The notes: generated by a model from the sequence alone, not told the origin. A DNA stretch of 64,000 bases from Pacificoceanicola onchidii (GCF_004804335.1 NZ_SRXY01000008.1:62001-126000); one strand, 5' to 3'; numbered from the stretch's first letter, positions 45,866-58,499 are shown. A program made the numbers and translations.

Positions 45866-46870
45866 ATGGGACGCATTACCCTTGACCAGGTGACCAAAAG
45901 CTTCGGCGAAGTGAACGTCATCCCCCCTCTGGATCTGACCATCGAAGACGGTGAGTTCGTTGTCTTCGTCGGCCCCTCGGGCTGCGGCAAGTCCACGCTT
46001 CTACGGCTGATTGCCGGTCTTGAAGATGTCAGCTCGGGTCAGATCCGTATCGACGGCAACGATGCCACCGCCCTTCCGCCTGCCAAACGCAGTCTGGCGA
46101 TGGTGTTTCAGAGCTACGCGCTCTACCCGCACATGACTGTCCGCAAGAACATCGCCTTTCCCATGAAAATGGCCGGTGTTCCGGAAGACGAGCAAAAGCG
46201 GCGGATTGAAAGCGCAGCCAAGGCCCTGAACCTGGCGGATTATCTTGACCGTCGCCCCGGCCAACTCTCCGGTGGCCAGAGGCAGCGTGTGGCGATTGGC
46301 CGTGCGATTGTACGAGAGCCGGCGGCATTCCTCTTTGACGAGCCGCTTTCAAACCTTGACGCCGCGCTGCGGGTCGGGATGCGGATGGAGATCAGCGAGC
46401 TTCACAAAAAGCTCGACACGACAATGATTTACGTCACCCACGACCAGGTGGAAGCCATGACCATGGCGGACAAGATCGTGGTGCTTCAGGCTGGGATCAT
46501 TGAACAGGTCGGCTCTCCGCTCGATCTCTACCGCGCTCCGCGCAATCGGTTTGTCGCCGGCTTCATCGGCTCTCCCAAGATGAACATCTTCGAAGGCGAG
46601 GAAGCCAAGAAGCACAATGCGCACGCGATCGGCATTCGCCCCGAACACCTGACCGCATCCAAAGAAGGCGGTACGTGGAAAGGCACCGTGGGCGTGTCCG
46701 AACACCTCGGGTCCGACACCTTCCTGCATGTGCATGATACCGGCCTTGACGAGACGATCACCGTACGTGTTGGCGGCGAATTCGACGCTCATCACGGCGA
46801 CACCGTCTTCCTCACACCGGAGCAAGACAAAATCCATCGGTTCGGTGCCGACGGCCTGCGCATCGACTGA
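45866..46870 (+). CDS. smoK: Polyol ABC transporter ATPase SmoK
   Basis: ATPase of 334 residues, MalK/UgpC-type. The Walker A motif is GPSGCGKST, the signature is [16 protein letters not shown], Walker B is [13 protein letters not shown], and the switch His is in [11 protein letters not shown]. The C-terminal OB/TOBE regulatory domain begins near residue 240 (IGIRPEHL). Energises SmoEFG. It follows smoG by 11 bases with AAGGAA before the ATG. Confidence 0.93.
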   Translation: MGRITLDQVTKSFGEVNVIPPLDLTIEDGEFVVFVGPSGCGKSTLLRLIAGLEDVSSGQIRIDGNDATALPPAKRSLAMVFQSYALYPHMTVRKNIAFPMKMAGVPEDEQKRRIESAAKALNLADYLDRRPGQLSGGQRQRVAIGRAIVREPAAFLFDEPLSNLDAALRVGMRMEISELHKKLDTTMIYVTHDQVEAMTMADKIVVLQAGIIEQVGSPLDLYRAPRNRFVAGFIGSPKMNIFEGEEAKKHNAHAIGIRPEHLTASKEGGTWKGTVGVSEHLGSDTFLHVHDTGLDETITVRVGGEFDAHHGDTVFLTPEQDKIHRFGADGLRID

Positions 46871-46896
46871 ACCCCAAGAGCTTTCCGGAAAGTCCC

Positions 46897-48369
46897 ATGA
46901 CGATCAAACTCTCCAACGCCACATTGCCTGATCTGCCGGGTTCGGTTGGCCATCCCGGCTATGATCGCAGCATGTTAAGCGCGGGCATCCTGCACTTTGG
47001 CGTCGGCAATTTTCACCGTGCCCACCAGGCTGCGTATCTCGATGCGCTCATGGCCAAAGGCGAGGCGATGGATTGGGCCATTGTTGGTGCGGGCGTTCTG
47101 GAAGGCGAAAAACGCGGGCGCGCCATTCTGCAACAGCAAGACTGGCTGACAGCGCTTGTCGAGCAGGAGGCGGACAAGTCCGAAGCCCGTGTTTTAGGCT
47201 CGATGATTGATTTCATCGAGCCCGGGGATGCTGAAGCGACCATCGCCCGCATGACTGGGGAAGACATTCGGATAGTCTCCATGACCATCACGGAAGGCGG
47301 GTACTTTCTTGATGCCAATGACAACTTCGACCCATCGCACCCACAGATCCAGCACGACACGGCAAACCCGAAAACACCGGCCACGGTCTTTGGCCTGATC
47401 CTTGCGGCGTTGCGGAAGCGTCGCGATATGGGCATCGCGCCCTTCACCATCATGTGCTGCGACAACATTCCTCACAACGGGGATGTGACCCGGCGCACTC
47501 TGACCGGGCTCGCTCGACTTTCCGATCCTGCCTTTGCCGAATGGATCTCGAAAAACGTTGCCTTCCCCAACGCGATGGTAGACCGAATCACCCCAGCGAC
47601 GACGGAACGGGAGCGCGACATACTAAGCAAGGAGTTTGGCATCGACGACGGCTGGCCCGTTTTCTGCGAGGACTTCACGCAGTGGGTTCTGGAAGACACC
47701 TTCCCTCTGGGTCGCCCGCCGCTTGAGAAAGCCGGGGTGCAGTTCGTCCAGGATGTGATTCCCTTCGAACTGATGAAACTGCGCATTCTGAACGCGGGGC
47801 ACGCCGTGATCGCCTACCCCGCCGGGCTCATGGACATACACTTCGTTCACGAAGCGATGGAACATCCGCTGATCCGCGCCTTCCTGCGCAAGATCGAAGA
47901 ACAGGAAATCATTCCGCAGATCCCGCCAGTGCCGGATACGCAAATCAACGCTTATTTCGACAAGATCGAAGAGCGGTTTTCCAATCCGAAGATCGGGGAC
48001 ACCGTGCGCCGCCTTTGCCTAGACGGATCCAACCGGCAACCGAAATTCGTCATACCAGCGTTGCGCGATGCAATTGGGGCGGATGCAAAATGGGACGGGC
48101 TTGCGCTGTGTTGCGCACTATGGTGTCGGTACTGTGCGGGCGTGACTGAGTCTGGCACCGTTATCGAACCCAACGATCCAAACTGGGACGATCTTGCGCA
48201 AAAAGCCACGACGGCCAAAACCCGACCGCAAGCATGGCTTGAACAAGGAGCTGTTTACGGCGACCTTGTAACCCATGATGCTTTCAAGGACCGTTTCTCT
48301 TTTTGGCTCGATGCGCTTTGGACCGATGGCACCGAGGCGGTGCTCGCCCGATTCGTCGAAAGCGATTGA
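46897..48369 (+). CDS. mtlK: Mannitol 2-dehydrogenase (long-chain polyol dehydrogenase)
   Basis: NAD-dependent polyol dehydrogenase of 490 residues that oxidises D-mannitol to D-fructose (also D-arabinitol to xylulose in the family). GVGNFHRAHQAAYLD at the N-terminus and KLRILNAGHAVIAYP with the catalytic Lys near residue 290 are diagnostic for the long-chain mannitol dehydrogenase family. It follows smoK by 26 bases in the polyol operon and is probably the first catabolic step for the imported polyol. Confidence 0.93.
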   Translation: MTIKLSNATLPDLPGSVGHPGYDRSMLSAGILHFGVGNFHRAHQAAYLDALMAKGEAMDWAIVGAGVLEGEKRGRAILQQQDWLTALVEQEADKSEARVLGSMIDFIEPGDAEATIARMTGEDIRIVSMTITEGGYFLDANDNFDPSHPQIQHDTANPKTPATVFGLILAALRKRRDMGIAPFTIMCCDNIPHNGDVTRRTLTGLARLSDPAFAEWISKNVAFPNAMVDRITPATTERERDILSKEFGIDDGWPVFCEDFTQWVLEDTFPLGRPPLEKAGVQFVQDVIPFELMKLRILNAGHAVIAYPAGLMDIHFVHEAMEHPLIRAFLRKIEEQEIIPQIPPVPDTQINAYFDKIEERFSNPKIGDTVRRLCLDGSNRQPKFVIPALRDAIGADAKWDGLALCCALWCRYCAGVTESGTVIEPNDPNWDDLAQKATTAKTRPQAWLEQGAVYGDLVTHDAFKDRFSFWLDALWTDGTEAVLARFVESD

Positions 48370-48375
48370 GCGTTG

Positions 48376-49062
48376 ATGGATGGCGCGATCCAGACCGGGC
48401 TCGTGATCTTCGATTGCGACGGAGTGCTGGTTGACAGCGAACCCATCTCGCTTGCCGTCACGCTTGAACACCTCGCTCAGCTGGACTGCCCGATGACCGA
48501 AGCCGAAGGCTACGATCATCTGCTGGGAAAATCATCGTCATCCAACGCAGACTGGCTCCGCCAAACCTACCGGCTGGAATGGAGTGATACGCAAGTCGAG
48601 GACATGCGCACCGCGCTCTACGCGCGGTTCCAGGAAAGCCTGACAGCTATTCCCGGTGTCGCTGACGCCATTCAGAGGCTGCCATGGCCCGCCTGTGTTG
48701 CCTCCTCCTCGCAGCCGGACAGGATACAGCTTTCGCTATCTCTGACCGGGTTGGACACTGTGCTCGGCACCCATATCTACAGCGCCACAATGGTCGAAAA
48801 CGGCAAACCGGCCCCGGATCTGTTCCTCTACGCTGCCAAACAGCGCGGCATTGCACCGGAGCATTGCATTGTTGTCGAAGACAGCCCTGCGGGCGTTGCT
48901 GCGGCGAAAGCCGCCGGGATGCGCGTGATCGGATTTGTCGGAGGATCGCACGCCGGTCCCGCTAACTTGAAGGACAAGCTTGCAAAATTGCAGCCCGATG
49001 CCATCATCGGCCATATGAACGATCTTCCCGGAACGATCGAAATGCTGAGCAACACGCGGTGA
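48376..49062 (+). CDS. HAD-family phosphatase (beta-phosphoglucomutase-like)
   Basis: HAD hydrolase of 228 residues with the nucleophile and acid Asp pair D13/D15 in FDCDGVLVDSEP, the motif III lysine in NGKPAPDLF and VEDSPAGVAAAKAAGM as motif IV. The cap is of the beta-phosphoglucomutase/sugar-phosphatase type. Sits between mtlK and the FGGY kinase; a sugar-phosphate phosphatase that relieves phosphate stress is a reasonable guess. The ATG at 48376 is preferred over the TTG at 48373. Confidence 0.85.
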   Translation: MDGAIQTGLVIFDCDGVLVDSEPISLAVTLEHLAQLDCPMTEAEGYDHLLGKSSSSNADWLRQTYRLEWSDTQVEDMRTALYARFQESLTAIPGVADAIQRLPWPACVASSSQPDRIQLSLSLTGLDTVLGTHIYSATMVENGKPAPDLFLYAAKQRGIAPEHCIVVEDSPAGVAAAKAAGMRVIGFVGGSHAGPANLKDKLAKLQPDAIIGHMNDLPGTIEMLSNTR

Positions 49063-49066
49063 CCTC

Positions 49067-50638
49067 ATGACAAGCCATGTCTGCGCCGTGGATGTCGGCA
49101 CCCGGAGCGCGCGCGCCGGGGTCTTTGCCGCTGATGGCACCATGCTCTCCCGCGAAGTGTGCGGCTTTGAGGTGCACGAAGAGCAAGGCGTGCAGGCGGA
49201 GTACGCCAGTCGCGACATTTGGAACGCGGTCGGAAAGGCTGTGCGCGCAGCCGTGGCGAACGCAGGTGTTGCGCCGGAGCAAATCCGGGCGATTGGCTTC
49301 GATGCGACCTGCTCACTCGTGCTTCTGGACAAAAGCCATAACCCGATTGAACTCGGCCCTGATGGGCGAGACACCATCGCGTGGTACGATCATCGCGCGG
49401 TTTCCGAAGCCGATGAATGCTCGTCCGTTGACGCGGAGTTGATCAGGCATCTCGGGCAATCCATGTCGCCGGAGATGGAAACCCCCAAGCTTCTCTGGCT
49501 CAAGCGTCACAGACCGGAAATTTGGACTGCGCTCGGATGGGCCGGTGATCTGGCAGATTTTCTGGTGCTGAAAGCCACTGGAAAAAATGCGCGCTCGGTC
49601 TGCACCTGCGCCGCAAAATGGCCGTTTCTGCCGAAGTCGGGCGGATGGCAATCGGCGTTTCTTGAAGAGATTGGCCTGGAAGATTTGCTGGCTCGGGCCG
49701 ACTTGCCTGACATGCCAATCTCTGTCGGCGACCCTGCCGGGCATCTGACGAAACACGCTGCTAATCATCTGGGCTTATCTGTTCAAACAGTCGTCGCGGC
49801 GGGTATGATCGATGCTTTTGCAGGAGCGCTGGGAACGCAGGGTCTCTTCGACGATCATCCCAAAGTGGCCAAGAAAACGCTGATCACCGGAACCTCCAAT
49901 TGCATCATGTCGCTCGGTGATGCACCGCTTTACCGCTCTGGTATCTGGGGGCCGTACCACGGCGCCGTGTTGCCCGGGTATTGGGTCAGCGAAGGTGGGC
50001 AATCCGCTGCAGGCGCGCTTCTTGATTACCTTCTGGAATCCTGGCCGACCCTGCCGGAAGTCGCGAAACCTTCACACAGCGCGGTTCTCGCGCGGTTACA
50101 GGGTCTTCTCGACCAACACGGACCTTCGTTCGGCAAAGAGATCCATATCCTGCCGGACTTCAACGGCAACCGCGCCCCATTGTCAGATCCTATGGCAAAG
50201 GGAGTCATCAGTGGACTGACGCTGGATCGCAGTTTCGACGGACTTTGCGCGCTGTATTGGCGCGCTGCGGTATCACTTGCCCTTGGTGTGCGTCAAATCC
50301 TCGAACACATTGATGGCGAGAGCAGCAAGGCAGACCTCGCGATGGTGGGCGGCTTTGCCCAAAGCGATCTGCTGACCCAGCTTTTCGCAGATGCAACAGG
50401 ACAACGCGTCCTGCGTCCAATCGAAGAAGACACGGTTCTGCTGGGGGCCGCGACAGCCGCGTTTGCGAGCCTTGAAGAAGATTGCGATCTGACGCGCATC
50501 GCCCGCCGCCTTGCCAAAAAACCAACGGTGTTTGTGCCCTCTCCCGTCGCACAGGACGCACACGGCAGAGATTACAAAGTCTTTTTGACAATGCAGGCGC
50601 ATCGGGATGAAATTGCTGCTCTGACCGAGCGACCCTGA
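49067..50638 (+). CDS. FGGY-family pentulose kinase, D-ribulokinase-like
   Basis: Carbohydrate kinase of 523 residues with the N-terminal phosphate loop VDVGTRSARAGVF, a C-terminal ATPase domain and MVGGFAQSDLLTQLFADATG. The segment IGFDATCSLVLLD is the mark of the FGGY/YDR109c D-ribulokinase group rather than of plain xylulokinase XylB, which is the kinase usually annotated in similar operons. It follows the HAD gene by four bases. A pentulose or related ketose made from an imported polyol is the likely substrate. Confidence 0.85.
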   Translation: MTSHVCAVDVGTRSARAGVFAADGTMLSREVCGFEVHEEQGVQAEYASRDIWNAVGKAVRAAVANAGVAPEQIRAIGFDATCSLVLLDKSHNPIELGPDGRDTIAWYDHRAVSEADECSSVDAELIRHLGQSMSPEMETPKLLWLKRHRPEIWTALGWAGDLADFLVLKATGKNARSVCTCAAKWPFLPKSGGWQSAFLEEIGLEDLLARADLPDMPISVGDPAGHLTKHAANHLGLSVQTVVAAGMIDAFAGALGTQGLFDDHPKVAKKTLITGTSNCIMSLGDAPLYRSGIWGPYHGAVLPGYWVSEGGQSAAGALLDYLLESWPTLPEVAKPSHSAVLARLQGLLDQHGPSFGKEIHILPDFNGNRAPLSDPMAKGVISGLTLDRSFDGLCALYWRAAVSLALGVRQILEHIDGESSKADLAMVGGFAQSDLLTQLFADATGQRVLRPIEEDTVLLGAATAAFASLEEDCDLTRIARRLAKKPTVFVPSPVAQDAHGRDYKVFLTMQAHRDEIAALTERP

Positions 50639-50649
50639 CAGGACAATTT

Positions 50650-51396
50650 ATGGCTTCTCTTCCCAAGAACAAGTTCAAGGCGGCAATCAAACAGTTTCAG
50701 GTTCAGCGTGGGCTCTGGTGCTCCATGCGCGATCAAATGGCTGCGGAGATGATGGCCGGGCTTGGGTTTGACTGGATGATGTTCGACACGGAACACTCCC
50801 CCATGGATCCGGTGAGCCTTGTCCCTCTGCTGCAGGCTGTCGCCCCTTATCCTGTGTCACCGATAGTCAGGCCAACCTGCCTGAACGTAGCGGAAATCAA
50901 GAAGTTGCTGGATATCGGTGCACAAACCATCCTCGTCCCCTATGTCCAGAGCGCCGAAGAAGCTGCCCTCGCAGTCTCTGCCGTCACATATCCCCCCGAG
51001 GGCATTCGCGGTGTCGCGGGGCTCACGCGCGCCACGCGTTTTGGCTCCATTCCCGGCTATCACAAGGCTGCACGGGATGAGATCTGCCTGCTTGTTCAGG
51101 TGGAAACCCGCAGTGCACTGGAACAACTCGAAGACATTGCAGCGGTCCCGGGGCTCGACGGCATCTTCATCGGTCCTGCCGATCTGGCTGCTTCCATGGG
51201 CTATCCCGGAGAGCCGAACCACCCGGAGGTTACACAAGCTGTCCTGGATGGCATCAAGCGTATCCGCGCTGCGGGATTGCCGCCCGGCATTCTGACGCTT
51301 TCTGCGGATGTGCGTGACCAGGCGATTGAAGCCGGCGCCGTGTTTGTCGCCAACGACTTTGACCTCGCAGCGCTGCGCAAAGGTTTGACAACGTAA
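50650..51396 (+). CDS. HpcH/HpaI-family class II aldolase
   Basis: Metal-dependent aldolase of 248 residues. Expected residues of the family are in place: H49 in DTEHSPMD, R74 in IVRPT, E152 in VQVETRSALEQ, and D178 in GPADLAASMG. Members cleave 4-hydroxy-2-oxoheptanedioate or 2-keto-3-deoxy sugar acids to pyruvate and an aldehyde. At the end of the polyol operon it suggests that a deoxy-keto acid or keto-sugar is an intermediate, but this is open. It starts with AGGACA ahead of the ATG. Confidence 0.85.
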   Translation: MASLPKNKFKAAIKQFQVQRGLWCSMRDQMAAEMMAGLGFDWMMFDTEHSPMDPVSLVPLLQAVAPYPVSPIVRPTCLNVAEIKKLLDIGAQTILVPYVQSAEEAALAVSAVTYPPEGIRGVAGLTRATRFGSIPGYHKAARDEICLLVQVETRSALEQLEDIAAVPGLDGIFIGPADLAASMGYPGEPNHPEVTQAVLDGIKRIRAAGLPPGILTLSADVRDQAIEAGAVFVANDFDLAALRKGLTT

Positions 51397-51401
51397 CGAA
51401 A

Positions 51402-51425
51402 AACCCCGGCTCGATGGCCGGGGTT
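51402..51425 (-). terminator. Intrinsic terminator, mainly for gyrB
   Basis: AACCCCGGC-TCGATG-GCCGGGGTT forms nine perfect pairs. On the leftward strand it is followed by TTTTTCG, a good terminator for gyrB. It also lies just past the stop of the aldolase gene from the other side, where the T tract is poor. Confidence 0.85.
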
Positions 51426-51430
51426 CTGGT

Positions 51431-55028
<3,598 letters not shown>

Positions 55029-55070
55029 ACCGCGCGCCCCTGTTTCTTCTCTGGAAAAGTATCCCCGCCG

Positions 55071-55108
55071 GAGGCAAAGATTTTTGGTCTAAAAATCTTC
55101 TTCGCCTC
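55071..55108. repeat. Hairpin repeat-like element between dnaN and recF
   Basis: AAGATTTTT-GGTCT-AAAAATCTT forms nine perfect pairs and is enclosed by GAGGC and GCCTC. Next to it is CTTTTCCAGAGAAGAAA with CCTCCGGCGGGGATA. From memory, this composite (GAAGAAGATTTTT..., GCCTCCGGCGGGGAT) is a dispersed intergenic element in Roseobacter-group genomes. It may end dnaN transcripts or cut them. Confidence 0.5.
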
Positions 55109-56225
55109 AGACCCGCATGGGCATGACAACATAGACCGCGCTCGTGTCCGTGCCTTCACGCATCAAGGTCGGATCGCCGGAAGAGTTGAAGAGGAAAACC
55201 GCGTTTTCCCGATCCACCTGGCTTGCAATCTCCAGAAGATACTTTGCGTTGAAACCGATCTCGAGCTGCTCATCACCGTAAGCAACGGCCAATTCCTCTT
55301 CGGCTGCGCCGCTGTCCGGCGCATTCACCGAAAGCACCAAACGGTCTTCATCGAGCTGAAGCTTCACCGCGCGAGAGCGCTCCGAAGACACTGTCGCCAC
55401 GCGGTCCACCGCCTTGGCAAACTCCGATGCGTCCACTTCCAGTTTCCGGGTGTTCCCTTGCGGGATGACTCGCGTGTAGTCGGGGAAGGTTCCGTCGATG
55501 ACCTTGGAGGTCAACGTGATGTCCGGGGTGGCAAAGCGCACCTTGGTCTCGGAAACGGACACCGCGATATCCATATCATCCTCGTCGAGCAGTTTGCGCA
55601 ACTCACCAACGGTCTTGCGCGGCACAATCACACCCGGCAGATCCTCGGCCCCGGCAGGCAAAGGCGCATCAATTCTGGCCAGGCGGTGTCCATCGGTCGC
55701 CACGCAGCGCAGCGAACGGCCATCTTCGCTGTCCGCCACGTGCATGTAGACGCCGTTGAGGTAGTAGCGGGTCTCTTCGGTCGAAATCGCGAACTTGGAT
55801 TTGTCGAACAGGCGGCGCAGGACAGCCGCCTTTGCGGAAAAGTTCGACTGGTATTCGGACGAGGCCATGACCGGGAAATCGTCTTTCGGCAGAGTGGCCA
55901 ACGAGAAGTTCGAACGACCCGCCGCAACGGTGAGCCGCCCTGTACCCGCTTCCTCTGTGAGGGACACAAGCGCGCCGTCGGGCAGTTTGCGCACGATCTC
56001 ATGCAATGTAACCGCTGACACCGTTGTCCCGCCGGCCCGTTCCACCTGCGCCGGAGCCTTGTCCAGCACTTCGATGTCGAGGTCCGTCGCGCGGAAGGTG
56101 ACCGTATCGCCTTCAGCTTCGATCAGCACATTCGCCAGGATCGGAATCGTGTTCCGCCGCTCCACTACGGATTGCGCTTGCGCCACGGCGCGCAGCAGCG
56201 TCGCCCTCTCAATGCTGATCTTCAT
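55107..56225 (-). CDS. dnaN: DNA polymerase III beta sliding clamp
   Basis: Sliding clamp of 372 residues made of three similar domains. N-terminal MKISIERATLLRAVAQAQSVVERRNTIPIL is characteristic in start and content, domain 2 contains RGLRCVATDGHRLA-type residues, and the C-terminus ends in YVVMPMRV, a common clamp ending. It follows dnaA by 166 bases in which a GC-rich stem (AGGGGCG...CGCCCCT at 56332-56355) is visible. Confidence 0.97.
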   Translation of the reverse strand: MKISIERATLLRAVAQAQSVVERRNTIPILANVLIEAEGDTVTFRATDLDIEVLDKAPAQVERAGGTTVSAVTLHEIVRKLPDGALVSLTEEAGTGRLTVAAGRSNFSLATLPKDDFPVMASSEYQSNFSAKAAVLRRLFDKSKFAISTEETRYYLNGVYMHVADSEDGRSLRCVATDGHRLARIDAPLPAGAEDLPGVIVPRKTVGELRKLLDEDDMDIAVSVSETKVRFATPDITLTSKVIDGTFPDYTRVIPQGNTRKLEVDASEFAKAVDRVATVSSERSRAVKLQLDEDRLVLSVNAPDSGAAEEELAVAYGDEQLEIGFNAKYLLEIASQVDRENAVFLFNSSGDPTLMREGTDTSAVYVVMPMRV

Positions 56226-56331
56226 CGCCCTACCCTCTGCAAAGCCGGACGCTTACCCTAGCGGGCACAATCCCGGCTTCCAAGCCCGTTTTCACGTTTT
56301 GTCTCGCGGAATGGGAACCCCGTCAAGGCAA

Positions 56332-56355
56332 AGGGGCGATCCGGTGACCGCCCCT
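56332..56355 (-). terminator. Weak terminator-like stem after dnaA
   Basis: AGGGGCG and CGCCCCT pair over a ten-base loop; on the leftward strand TTTGCC follows. It lies 37 bases past the dnaA stop. The stem is good but the T tract is short, so partial termination or attenuation before dnaN is the most that can be said. TTGACG directly after it could be a -35 for dnaN. Confidence 0.4.
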
Positions 56356-56391
56356 GCCCAACTTGTTGTTTCTCAGACTCAGAACAGGCGT

Positions 56392-57750
56392 TCACGCCTC
56401 AAGGGCGCGGCGCAGCATTTCGATGTCTTCTTCGATTTGGCCGTCCTGCTGACGCAACTCTTCAATCCGGCGAACACCGTGCATCACAGTGGTGTGGTCA
56501 CGTCCGCCAAACCGGCGACCGATCTCCGGCAAGGAACGGCTGGTCAACTGCTTGCACAGGTACATCGCCACCTGACGCGGCCGCGCAAACGTGCGCACTC
56601 TTTTGGGGCCAACGATATCCGACAGGCGGATGTTGTAATGGTCCGCCACCTTGCGCTGAATTTCGTCGATGGAGATCTTGCGCTCCGACGCCCGCAGCAC
56701 ATCCGCGAGGCTGTCATGGACAAGATCCATGTTGATCGGCTTCCCGACCAGAGAGGCAAAGGCGAACAGACGCGTCAGCGCGCCTTCGAGCACACGCACG
56801 TTGGTGCTGATCCGCTGTGCGAGAAACTCCAGAACACCTGGCTCGATCTGAAGGCCAGGATAATGCGCGCGGTACATTTCAGCCTTGGTTTGCAGAATGC
56901 CGAGACGCAGTTCGTAATCCGTCGGGTGCAGATCCACCACGAGACCGGACTGCAAACGCGAGCGAATGCGGTTTTCGAGATCCTTGATCTCATCCGGCGC
57001 GCGGTCTGCGGAGATGATGATCTGCTTGTTCTGATCCACCAGCGCGTTGAACGTGTGGAAAAACTCTTCCTGCGTGGAATCCTTGCCTGCGATGAACTGC
57101 ACGTCATCGACCATCAGCACATCCACGCTGCGGAACATTTCCTTGAAGTCCATCATGCGGCGCTCGCGCAGTGCCTGAACAAAGCGATACATGAATTGCT
57201 CAGCAGACAGGTAGAGAACCGTCAGATGCGGATTGCGCGCGCGCAACTCATGGGCAATGGCGTGCATGAGGTGCGTCTTACCCAGGCCAACGCCGCCATA
57301 CAGGAACAGCGGGTTGAACGTGACAGGGCCGCCTTCGGCCACGCGTTTTGCTGCGGCATGAGCCAGTTCGTTGGGTTTTCCGACGACAAAACTGTCAAAC
57401 GTAAAACGCGCATCAAGCGGAGCGCCGGGCAGGTCTTCCTGGGCGGGCTGAGGCGCCTGAGCCTCCGGCGCGGCTTTTTGAACCTGCGGCGCTTCTACCG
57501 TATTGGCAGCCTCGGCCACCGCAAAGGCGAGCCGGCGAATGGACGGATTGAAGGACGATATCTGGGAAATCAACAAATCCCCGAAATTCTGATCGACATA
57601 ATTCCCGAAGAAATTCGTCGGTGCATAGAAGCGCGCAACGCCATTTTCGAGGCCACAATACTCGAGTGGTTCAATCCACGTCTTATAATTGTTGTCGCCG
57701 ATTGTTTTGCAAATGTTGCTCCGCAAAACGCCCCATTGTTCGTCCGTCAT
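56392..57750 (-). CDS. dnaA: Chromosomal replication initiator DnaA
   Basis: Initiator protein of 452 residues. Domain I is at 1-85 (MTDEQWGVLRSNICKTIG), a linker rich in Pro/Gln follows, the AAA+ domain has Walker A GGVGLGKTHLMHAI and Walker B VLMVDDVQF, and domain IV has the DnaA signature GRRFGGRDHTTVMHGVRRI. The frame extends to 57798, but the ATG at 57750 matches family N-termini, with GGGGAC before it. Upstream is a 485-base leader with six GANTC sites. Confidence 0.97.
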   Translation of the reverse strand: MTDEQWGVLRSNICKTIGDNNYKTWIEPLEYCGLENGVARFYAPTNFFGNYVDQNFGDLLISQISSFNPSIRRLAFAVAEAANTVEAPQVQKAAPEAQAPQPAQEDLPGAPLDARFTFDSFVVGKPNELAHAAAKRVAEGGPVTFNPLFLYGGVGLGKTHLMHAIAHELRARNPHLTVLYLSAEQFMYRFVQALRERRMMDFKEMFRSVDVLMVDDVQFIAGKDSTQEEFFHTFNALVDQNKQIIISADRAPDEIKDLENRIRSRLQSGLVVDLHPTDYELRLGILQTKAEMYRAHYPGLQIEPGVLEFLAQRISTNVRVLEGALTRLFAFASLVGKPINMDLVHDSLADVLRASERKISIDEIQRKVADHYNIRLSDIVGPKRVRTFARPRQVAMYLCKQLTSRSLPEIGRRFGGRDHTTVMHGVRRIEELRQQDGQIEEDIEMLRRALEA

Positions 57751-57841
57751 ATGTCCCCGTCCATGTCTTCCACTGCCTTTGCCTGCACCGAATCCCAACT
57801 TCGGCGGCGGTCACAGACGCTTGGACAAAACCATCCCCGCC

Positions 57842-57858
57842 CATGTGAAGATCACATG
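57842..57858. promoter_or_regulatory. Palindrome upstream of dnaA
   Basis: CATGTGA-AGA-TCACATG has seven perfect pairs and lies about 90 bases before the dnaA ATG. It is a possible operator; no matching regulator is known to me. Confidence 0.4.
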
Positions 57859-58180
57859 AGTTCGGCCCATCGGCCGTGGACGTACGATTTGGCAGCCTTG
57901 GCGGCAGCTAAAGCTTCAGGTCGATGTGACCCATGTTTTGTCATTGGACATGGCCGGGGTGTTTCCCCGATACTGATACCGCTTGCGCTGCGGCGTGAAG
58001 CAGCCAGCGTCAAAGTCGTGAATGTGCCGACTCGATGCTGACAACCTGTCCCCCCCGCGATGTGACTCGCAGGATGAAACTACCAAGTCTGCCATCAATC
58101 GGGCAACTGATCTTCGTATCTTGACTCGGCTTTTGGGGAAAAGAATCTCTTGGTGTTCCAATATGTTGCCAAATAGACAA

Positions 58181-58205
58181 ACGGCGCCACATATAGTGAC
58201 GCCGT
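58181..58205 (-). terminator. Intrinsic terminator of rpsT
   Basis: On the leftward strand ACGGCG, a mismatch, CAC/GTG pairs and a short AT-rich loop form a stem that is followed by TTTGTCTATTT. It starts 30 bases after the rpsT stop. Confidence 0.7.
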
Positions 58206-58235
58206 CCGAAATTCACACAATATTTTGAATCTGGT

Positions 58236-58499
58236 TCAGCCCAGAGCCTTCACGCGTGCCGCCAAACGCGACATTTTGCGAGAAGCCGTGTTCTTGTGGA
58301 AAACACCCTTGGTCACACCGCGCATCAGCTCGGGCTGGGCGGCGCGCAAAGCTGCCGTAGCGGCATCTTTGTCGCCGGATGCGATGGCTTCTTCAACATT
58401 GCGCAGGTAGGTGCGGATGCGGGAACGGCGGGCTTTGTTGACGGCAAAGCGCTTCTCGTTCTGACGGGCGCGCTTCTTAGACTGGGGCGTATTTGCCAT
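58236..58499 (-). CDS. rpsT: 30S ribosomal protein S20
   Basis: Ribosomal protein of 87 residues that binds 16S rRNA early in assembly. [17 protein letters not shown] and [15 protein letters not shown] are the standard S20 blocks; the protein is basic and helical. The ATG at 58499 follows AGGACA; the longer open frame to 58550 is not used. Its position upstream of dnaA, in the same direction, is typical of this class. Confidence 0.96.
   Translation of the reverse strand: MANTPQSKKRARQNEKRFAVNKARRSRIRTYLRNVEEAIASGDKDAATAALRAAQPELMRGVTKGVFHKNTASRKMSRLAARVKALG

Larger units (their letters stand above)
57751..58235. promoter_or_regulatory. Intergenic region between rpsT and dnaA, GANTC-rich dnaA leader
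   Basis: These 485 bases hold no convincing gene. They contain the rpsT terminator (58181-58205), a perfect CATGTGA-AGA-TCACATG palindrome (57842-57858), and six GANTC sites (57790, 58029, 58064, 58123, 58143, 58227), against about two expected by chance. GANTC is the CcrM methylation site, and in Caulobacter it tunes the dnaA promoter. No DnaA box TTATCCACA was found, so there is no evidence that this is the origin. Confidence 0.6.

Noticed and set aside
55795-58041. A 748-codon open frame on the + strand across dnaN, dnaA and the dnaA leader
   Set aside because: It is antisense to dnaN and dnaA, has no family resemblance and no ribosome site; long antisense frames arise from the codon bias of high-GC genes.
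58122-58147. TTGACT with a possible -10 on the + strand
   Set aside because: No rightward gene follows; rpsT and the genes beyond read leftward.
57916-58161. An 81-codon - strand frame in the dnaA leader
   Set aside because: No ribosome site, low-complexity basic composition and no family resemblance.
57751-58235. Replication origin next to dnaA
   Set aside because: No TTATCCACA-type DnaA boxes, no clear AT-rich unwinding element; in many alphaproteobacteria oriC lies elsewhere.
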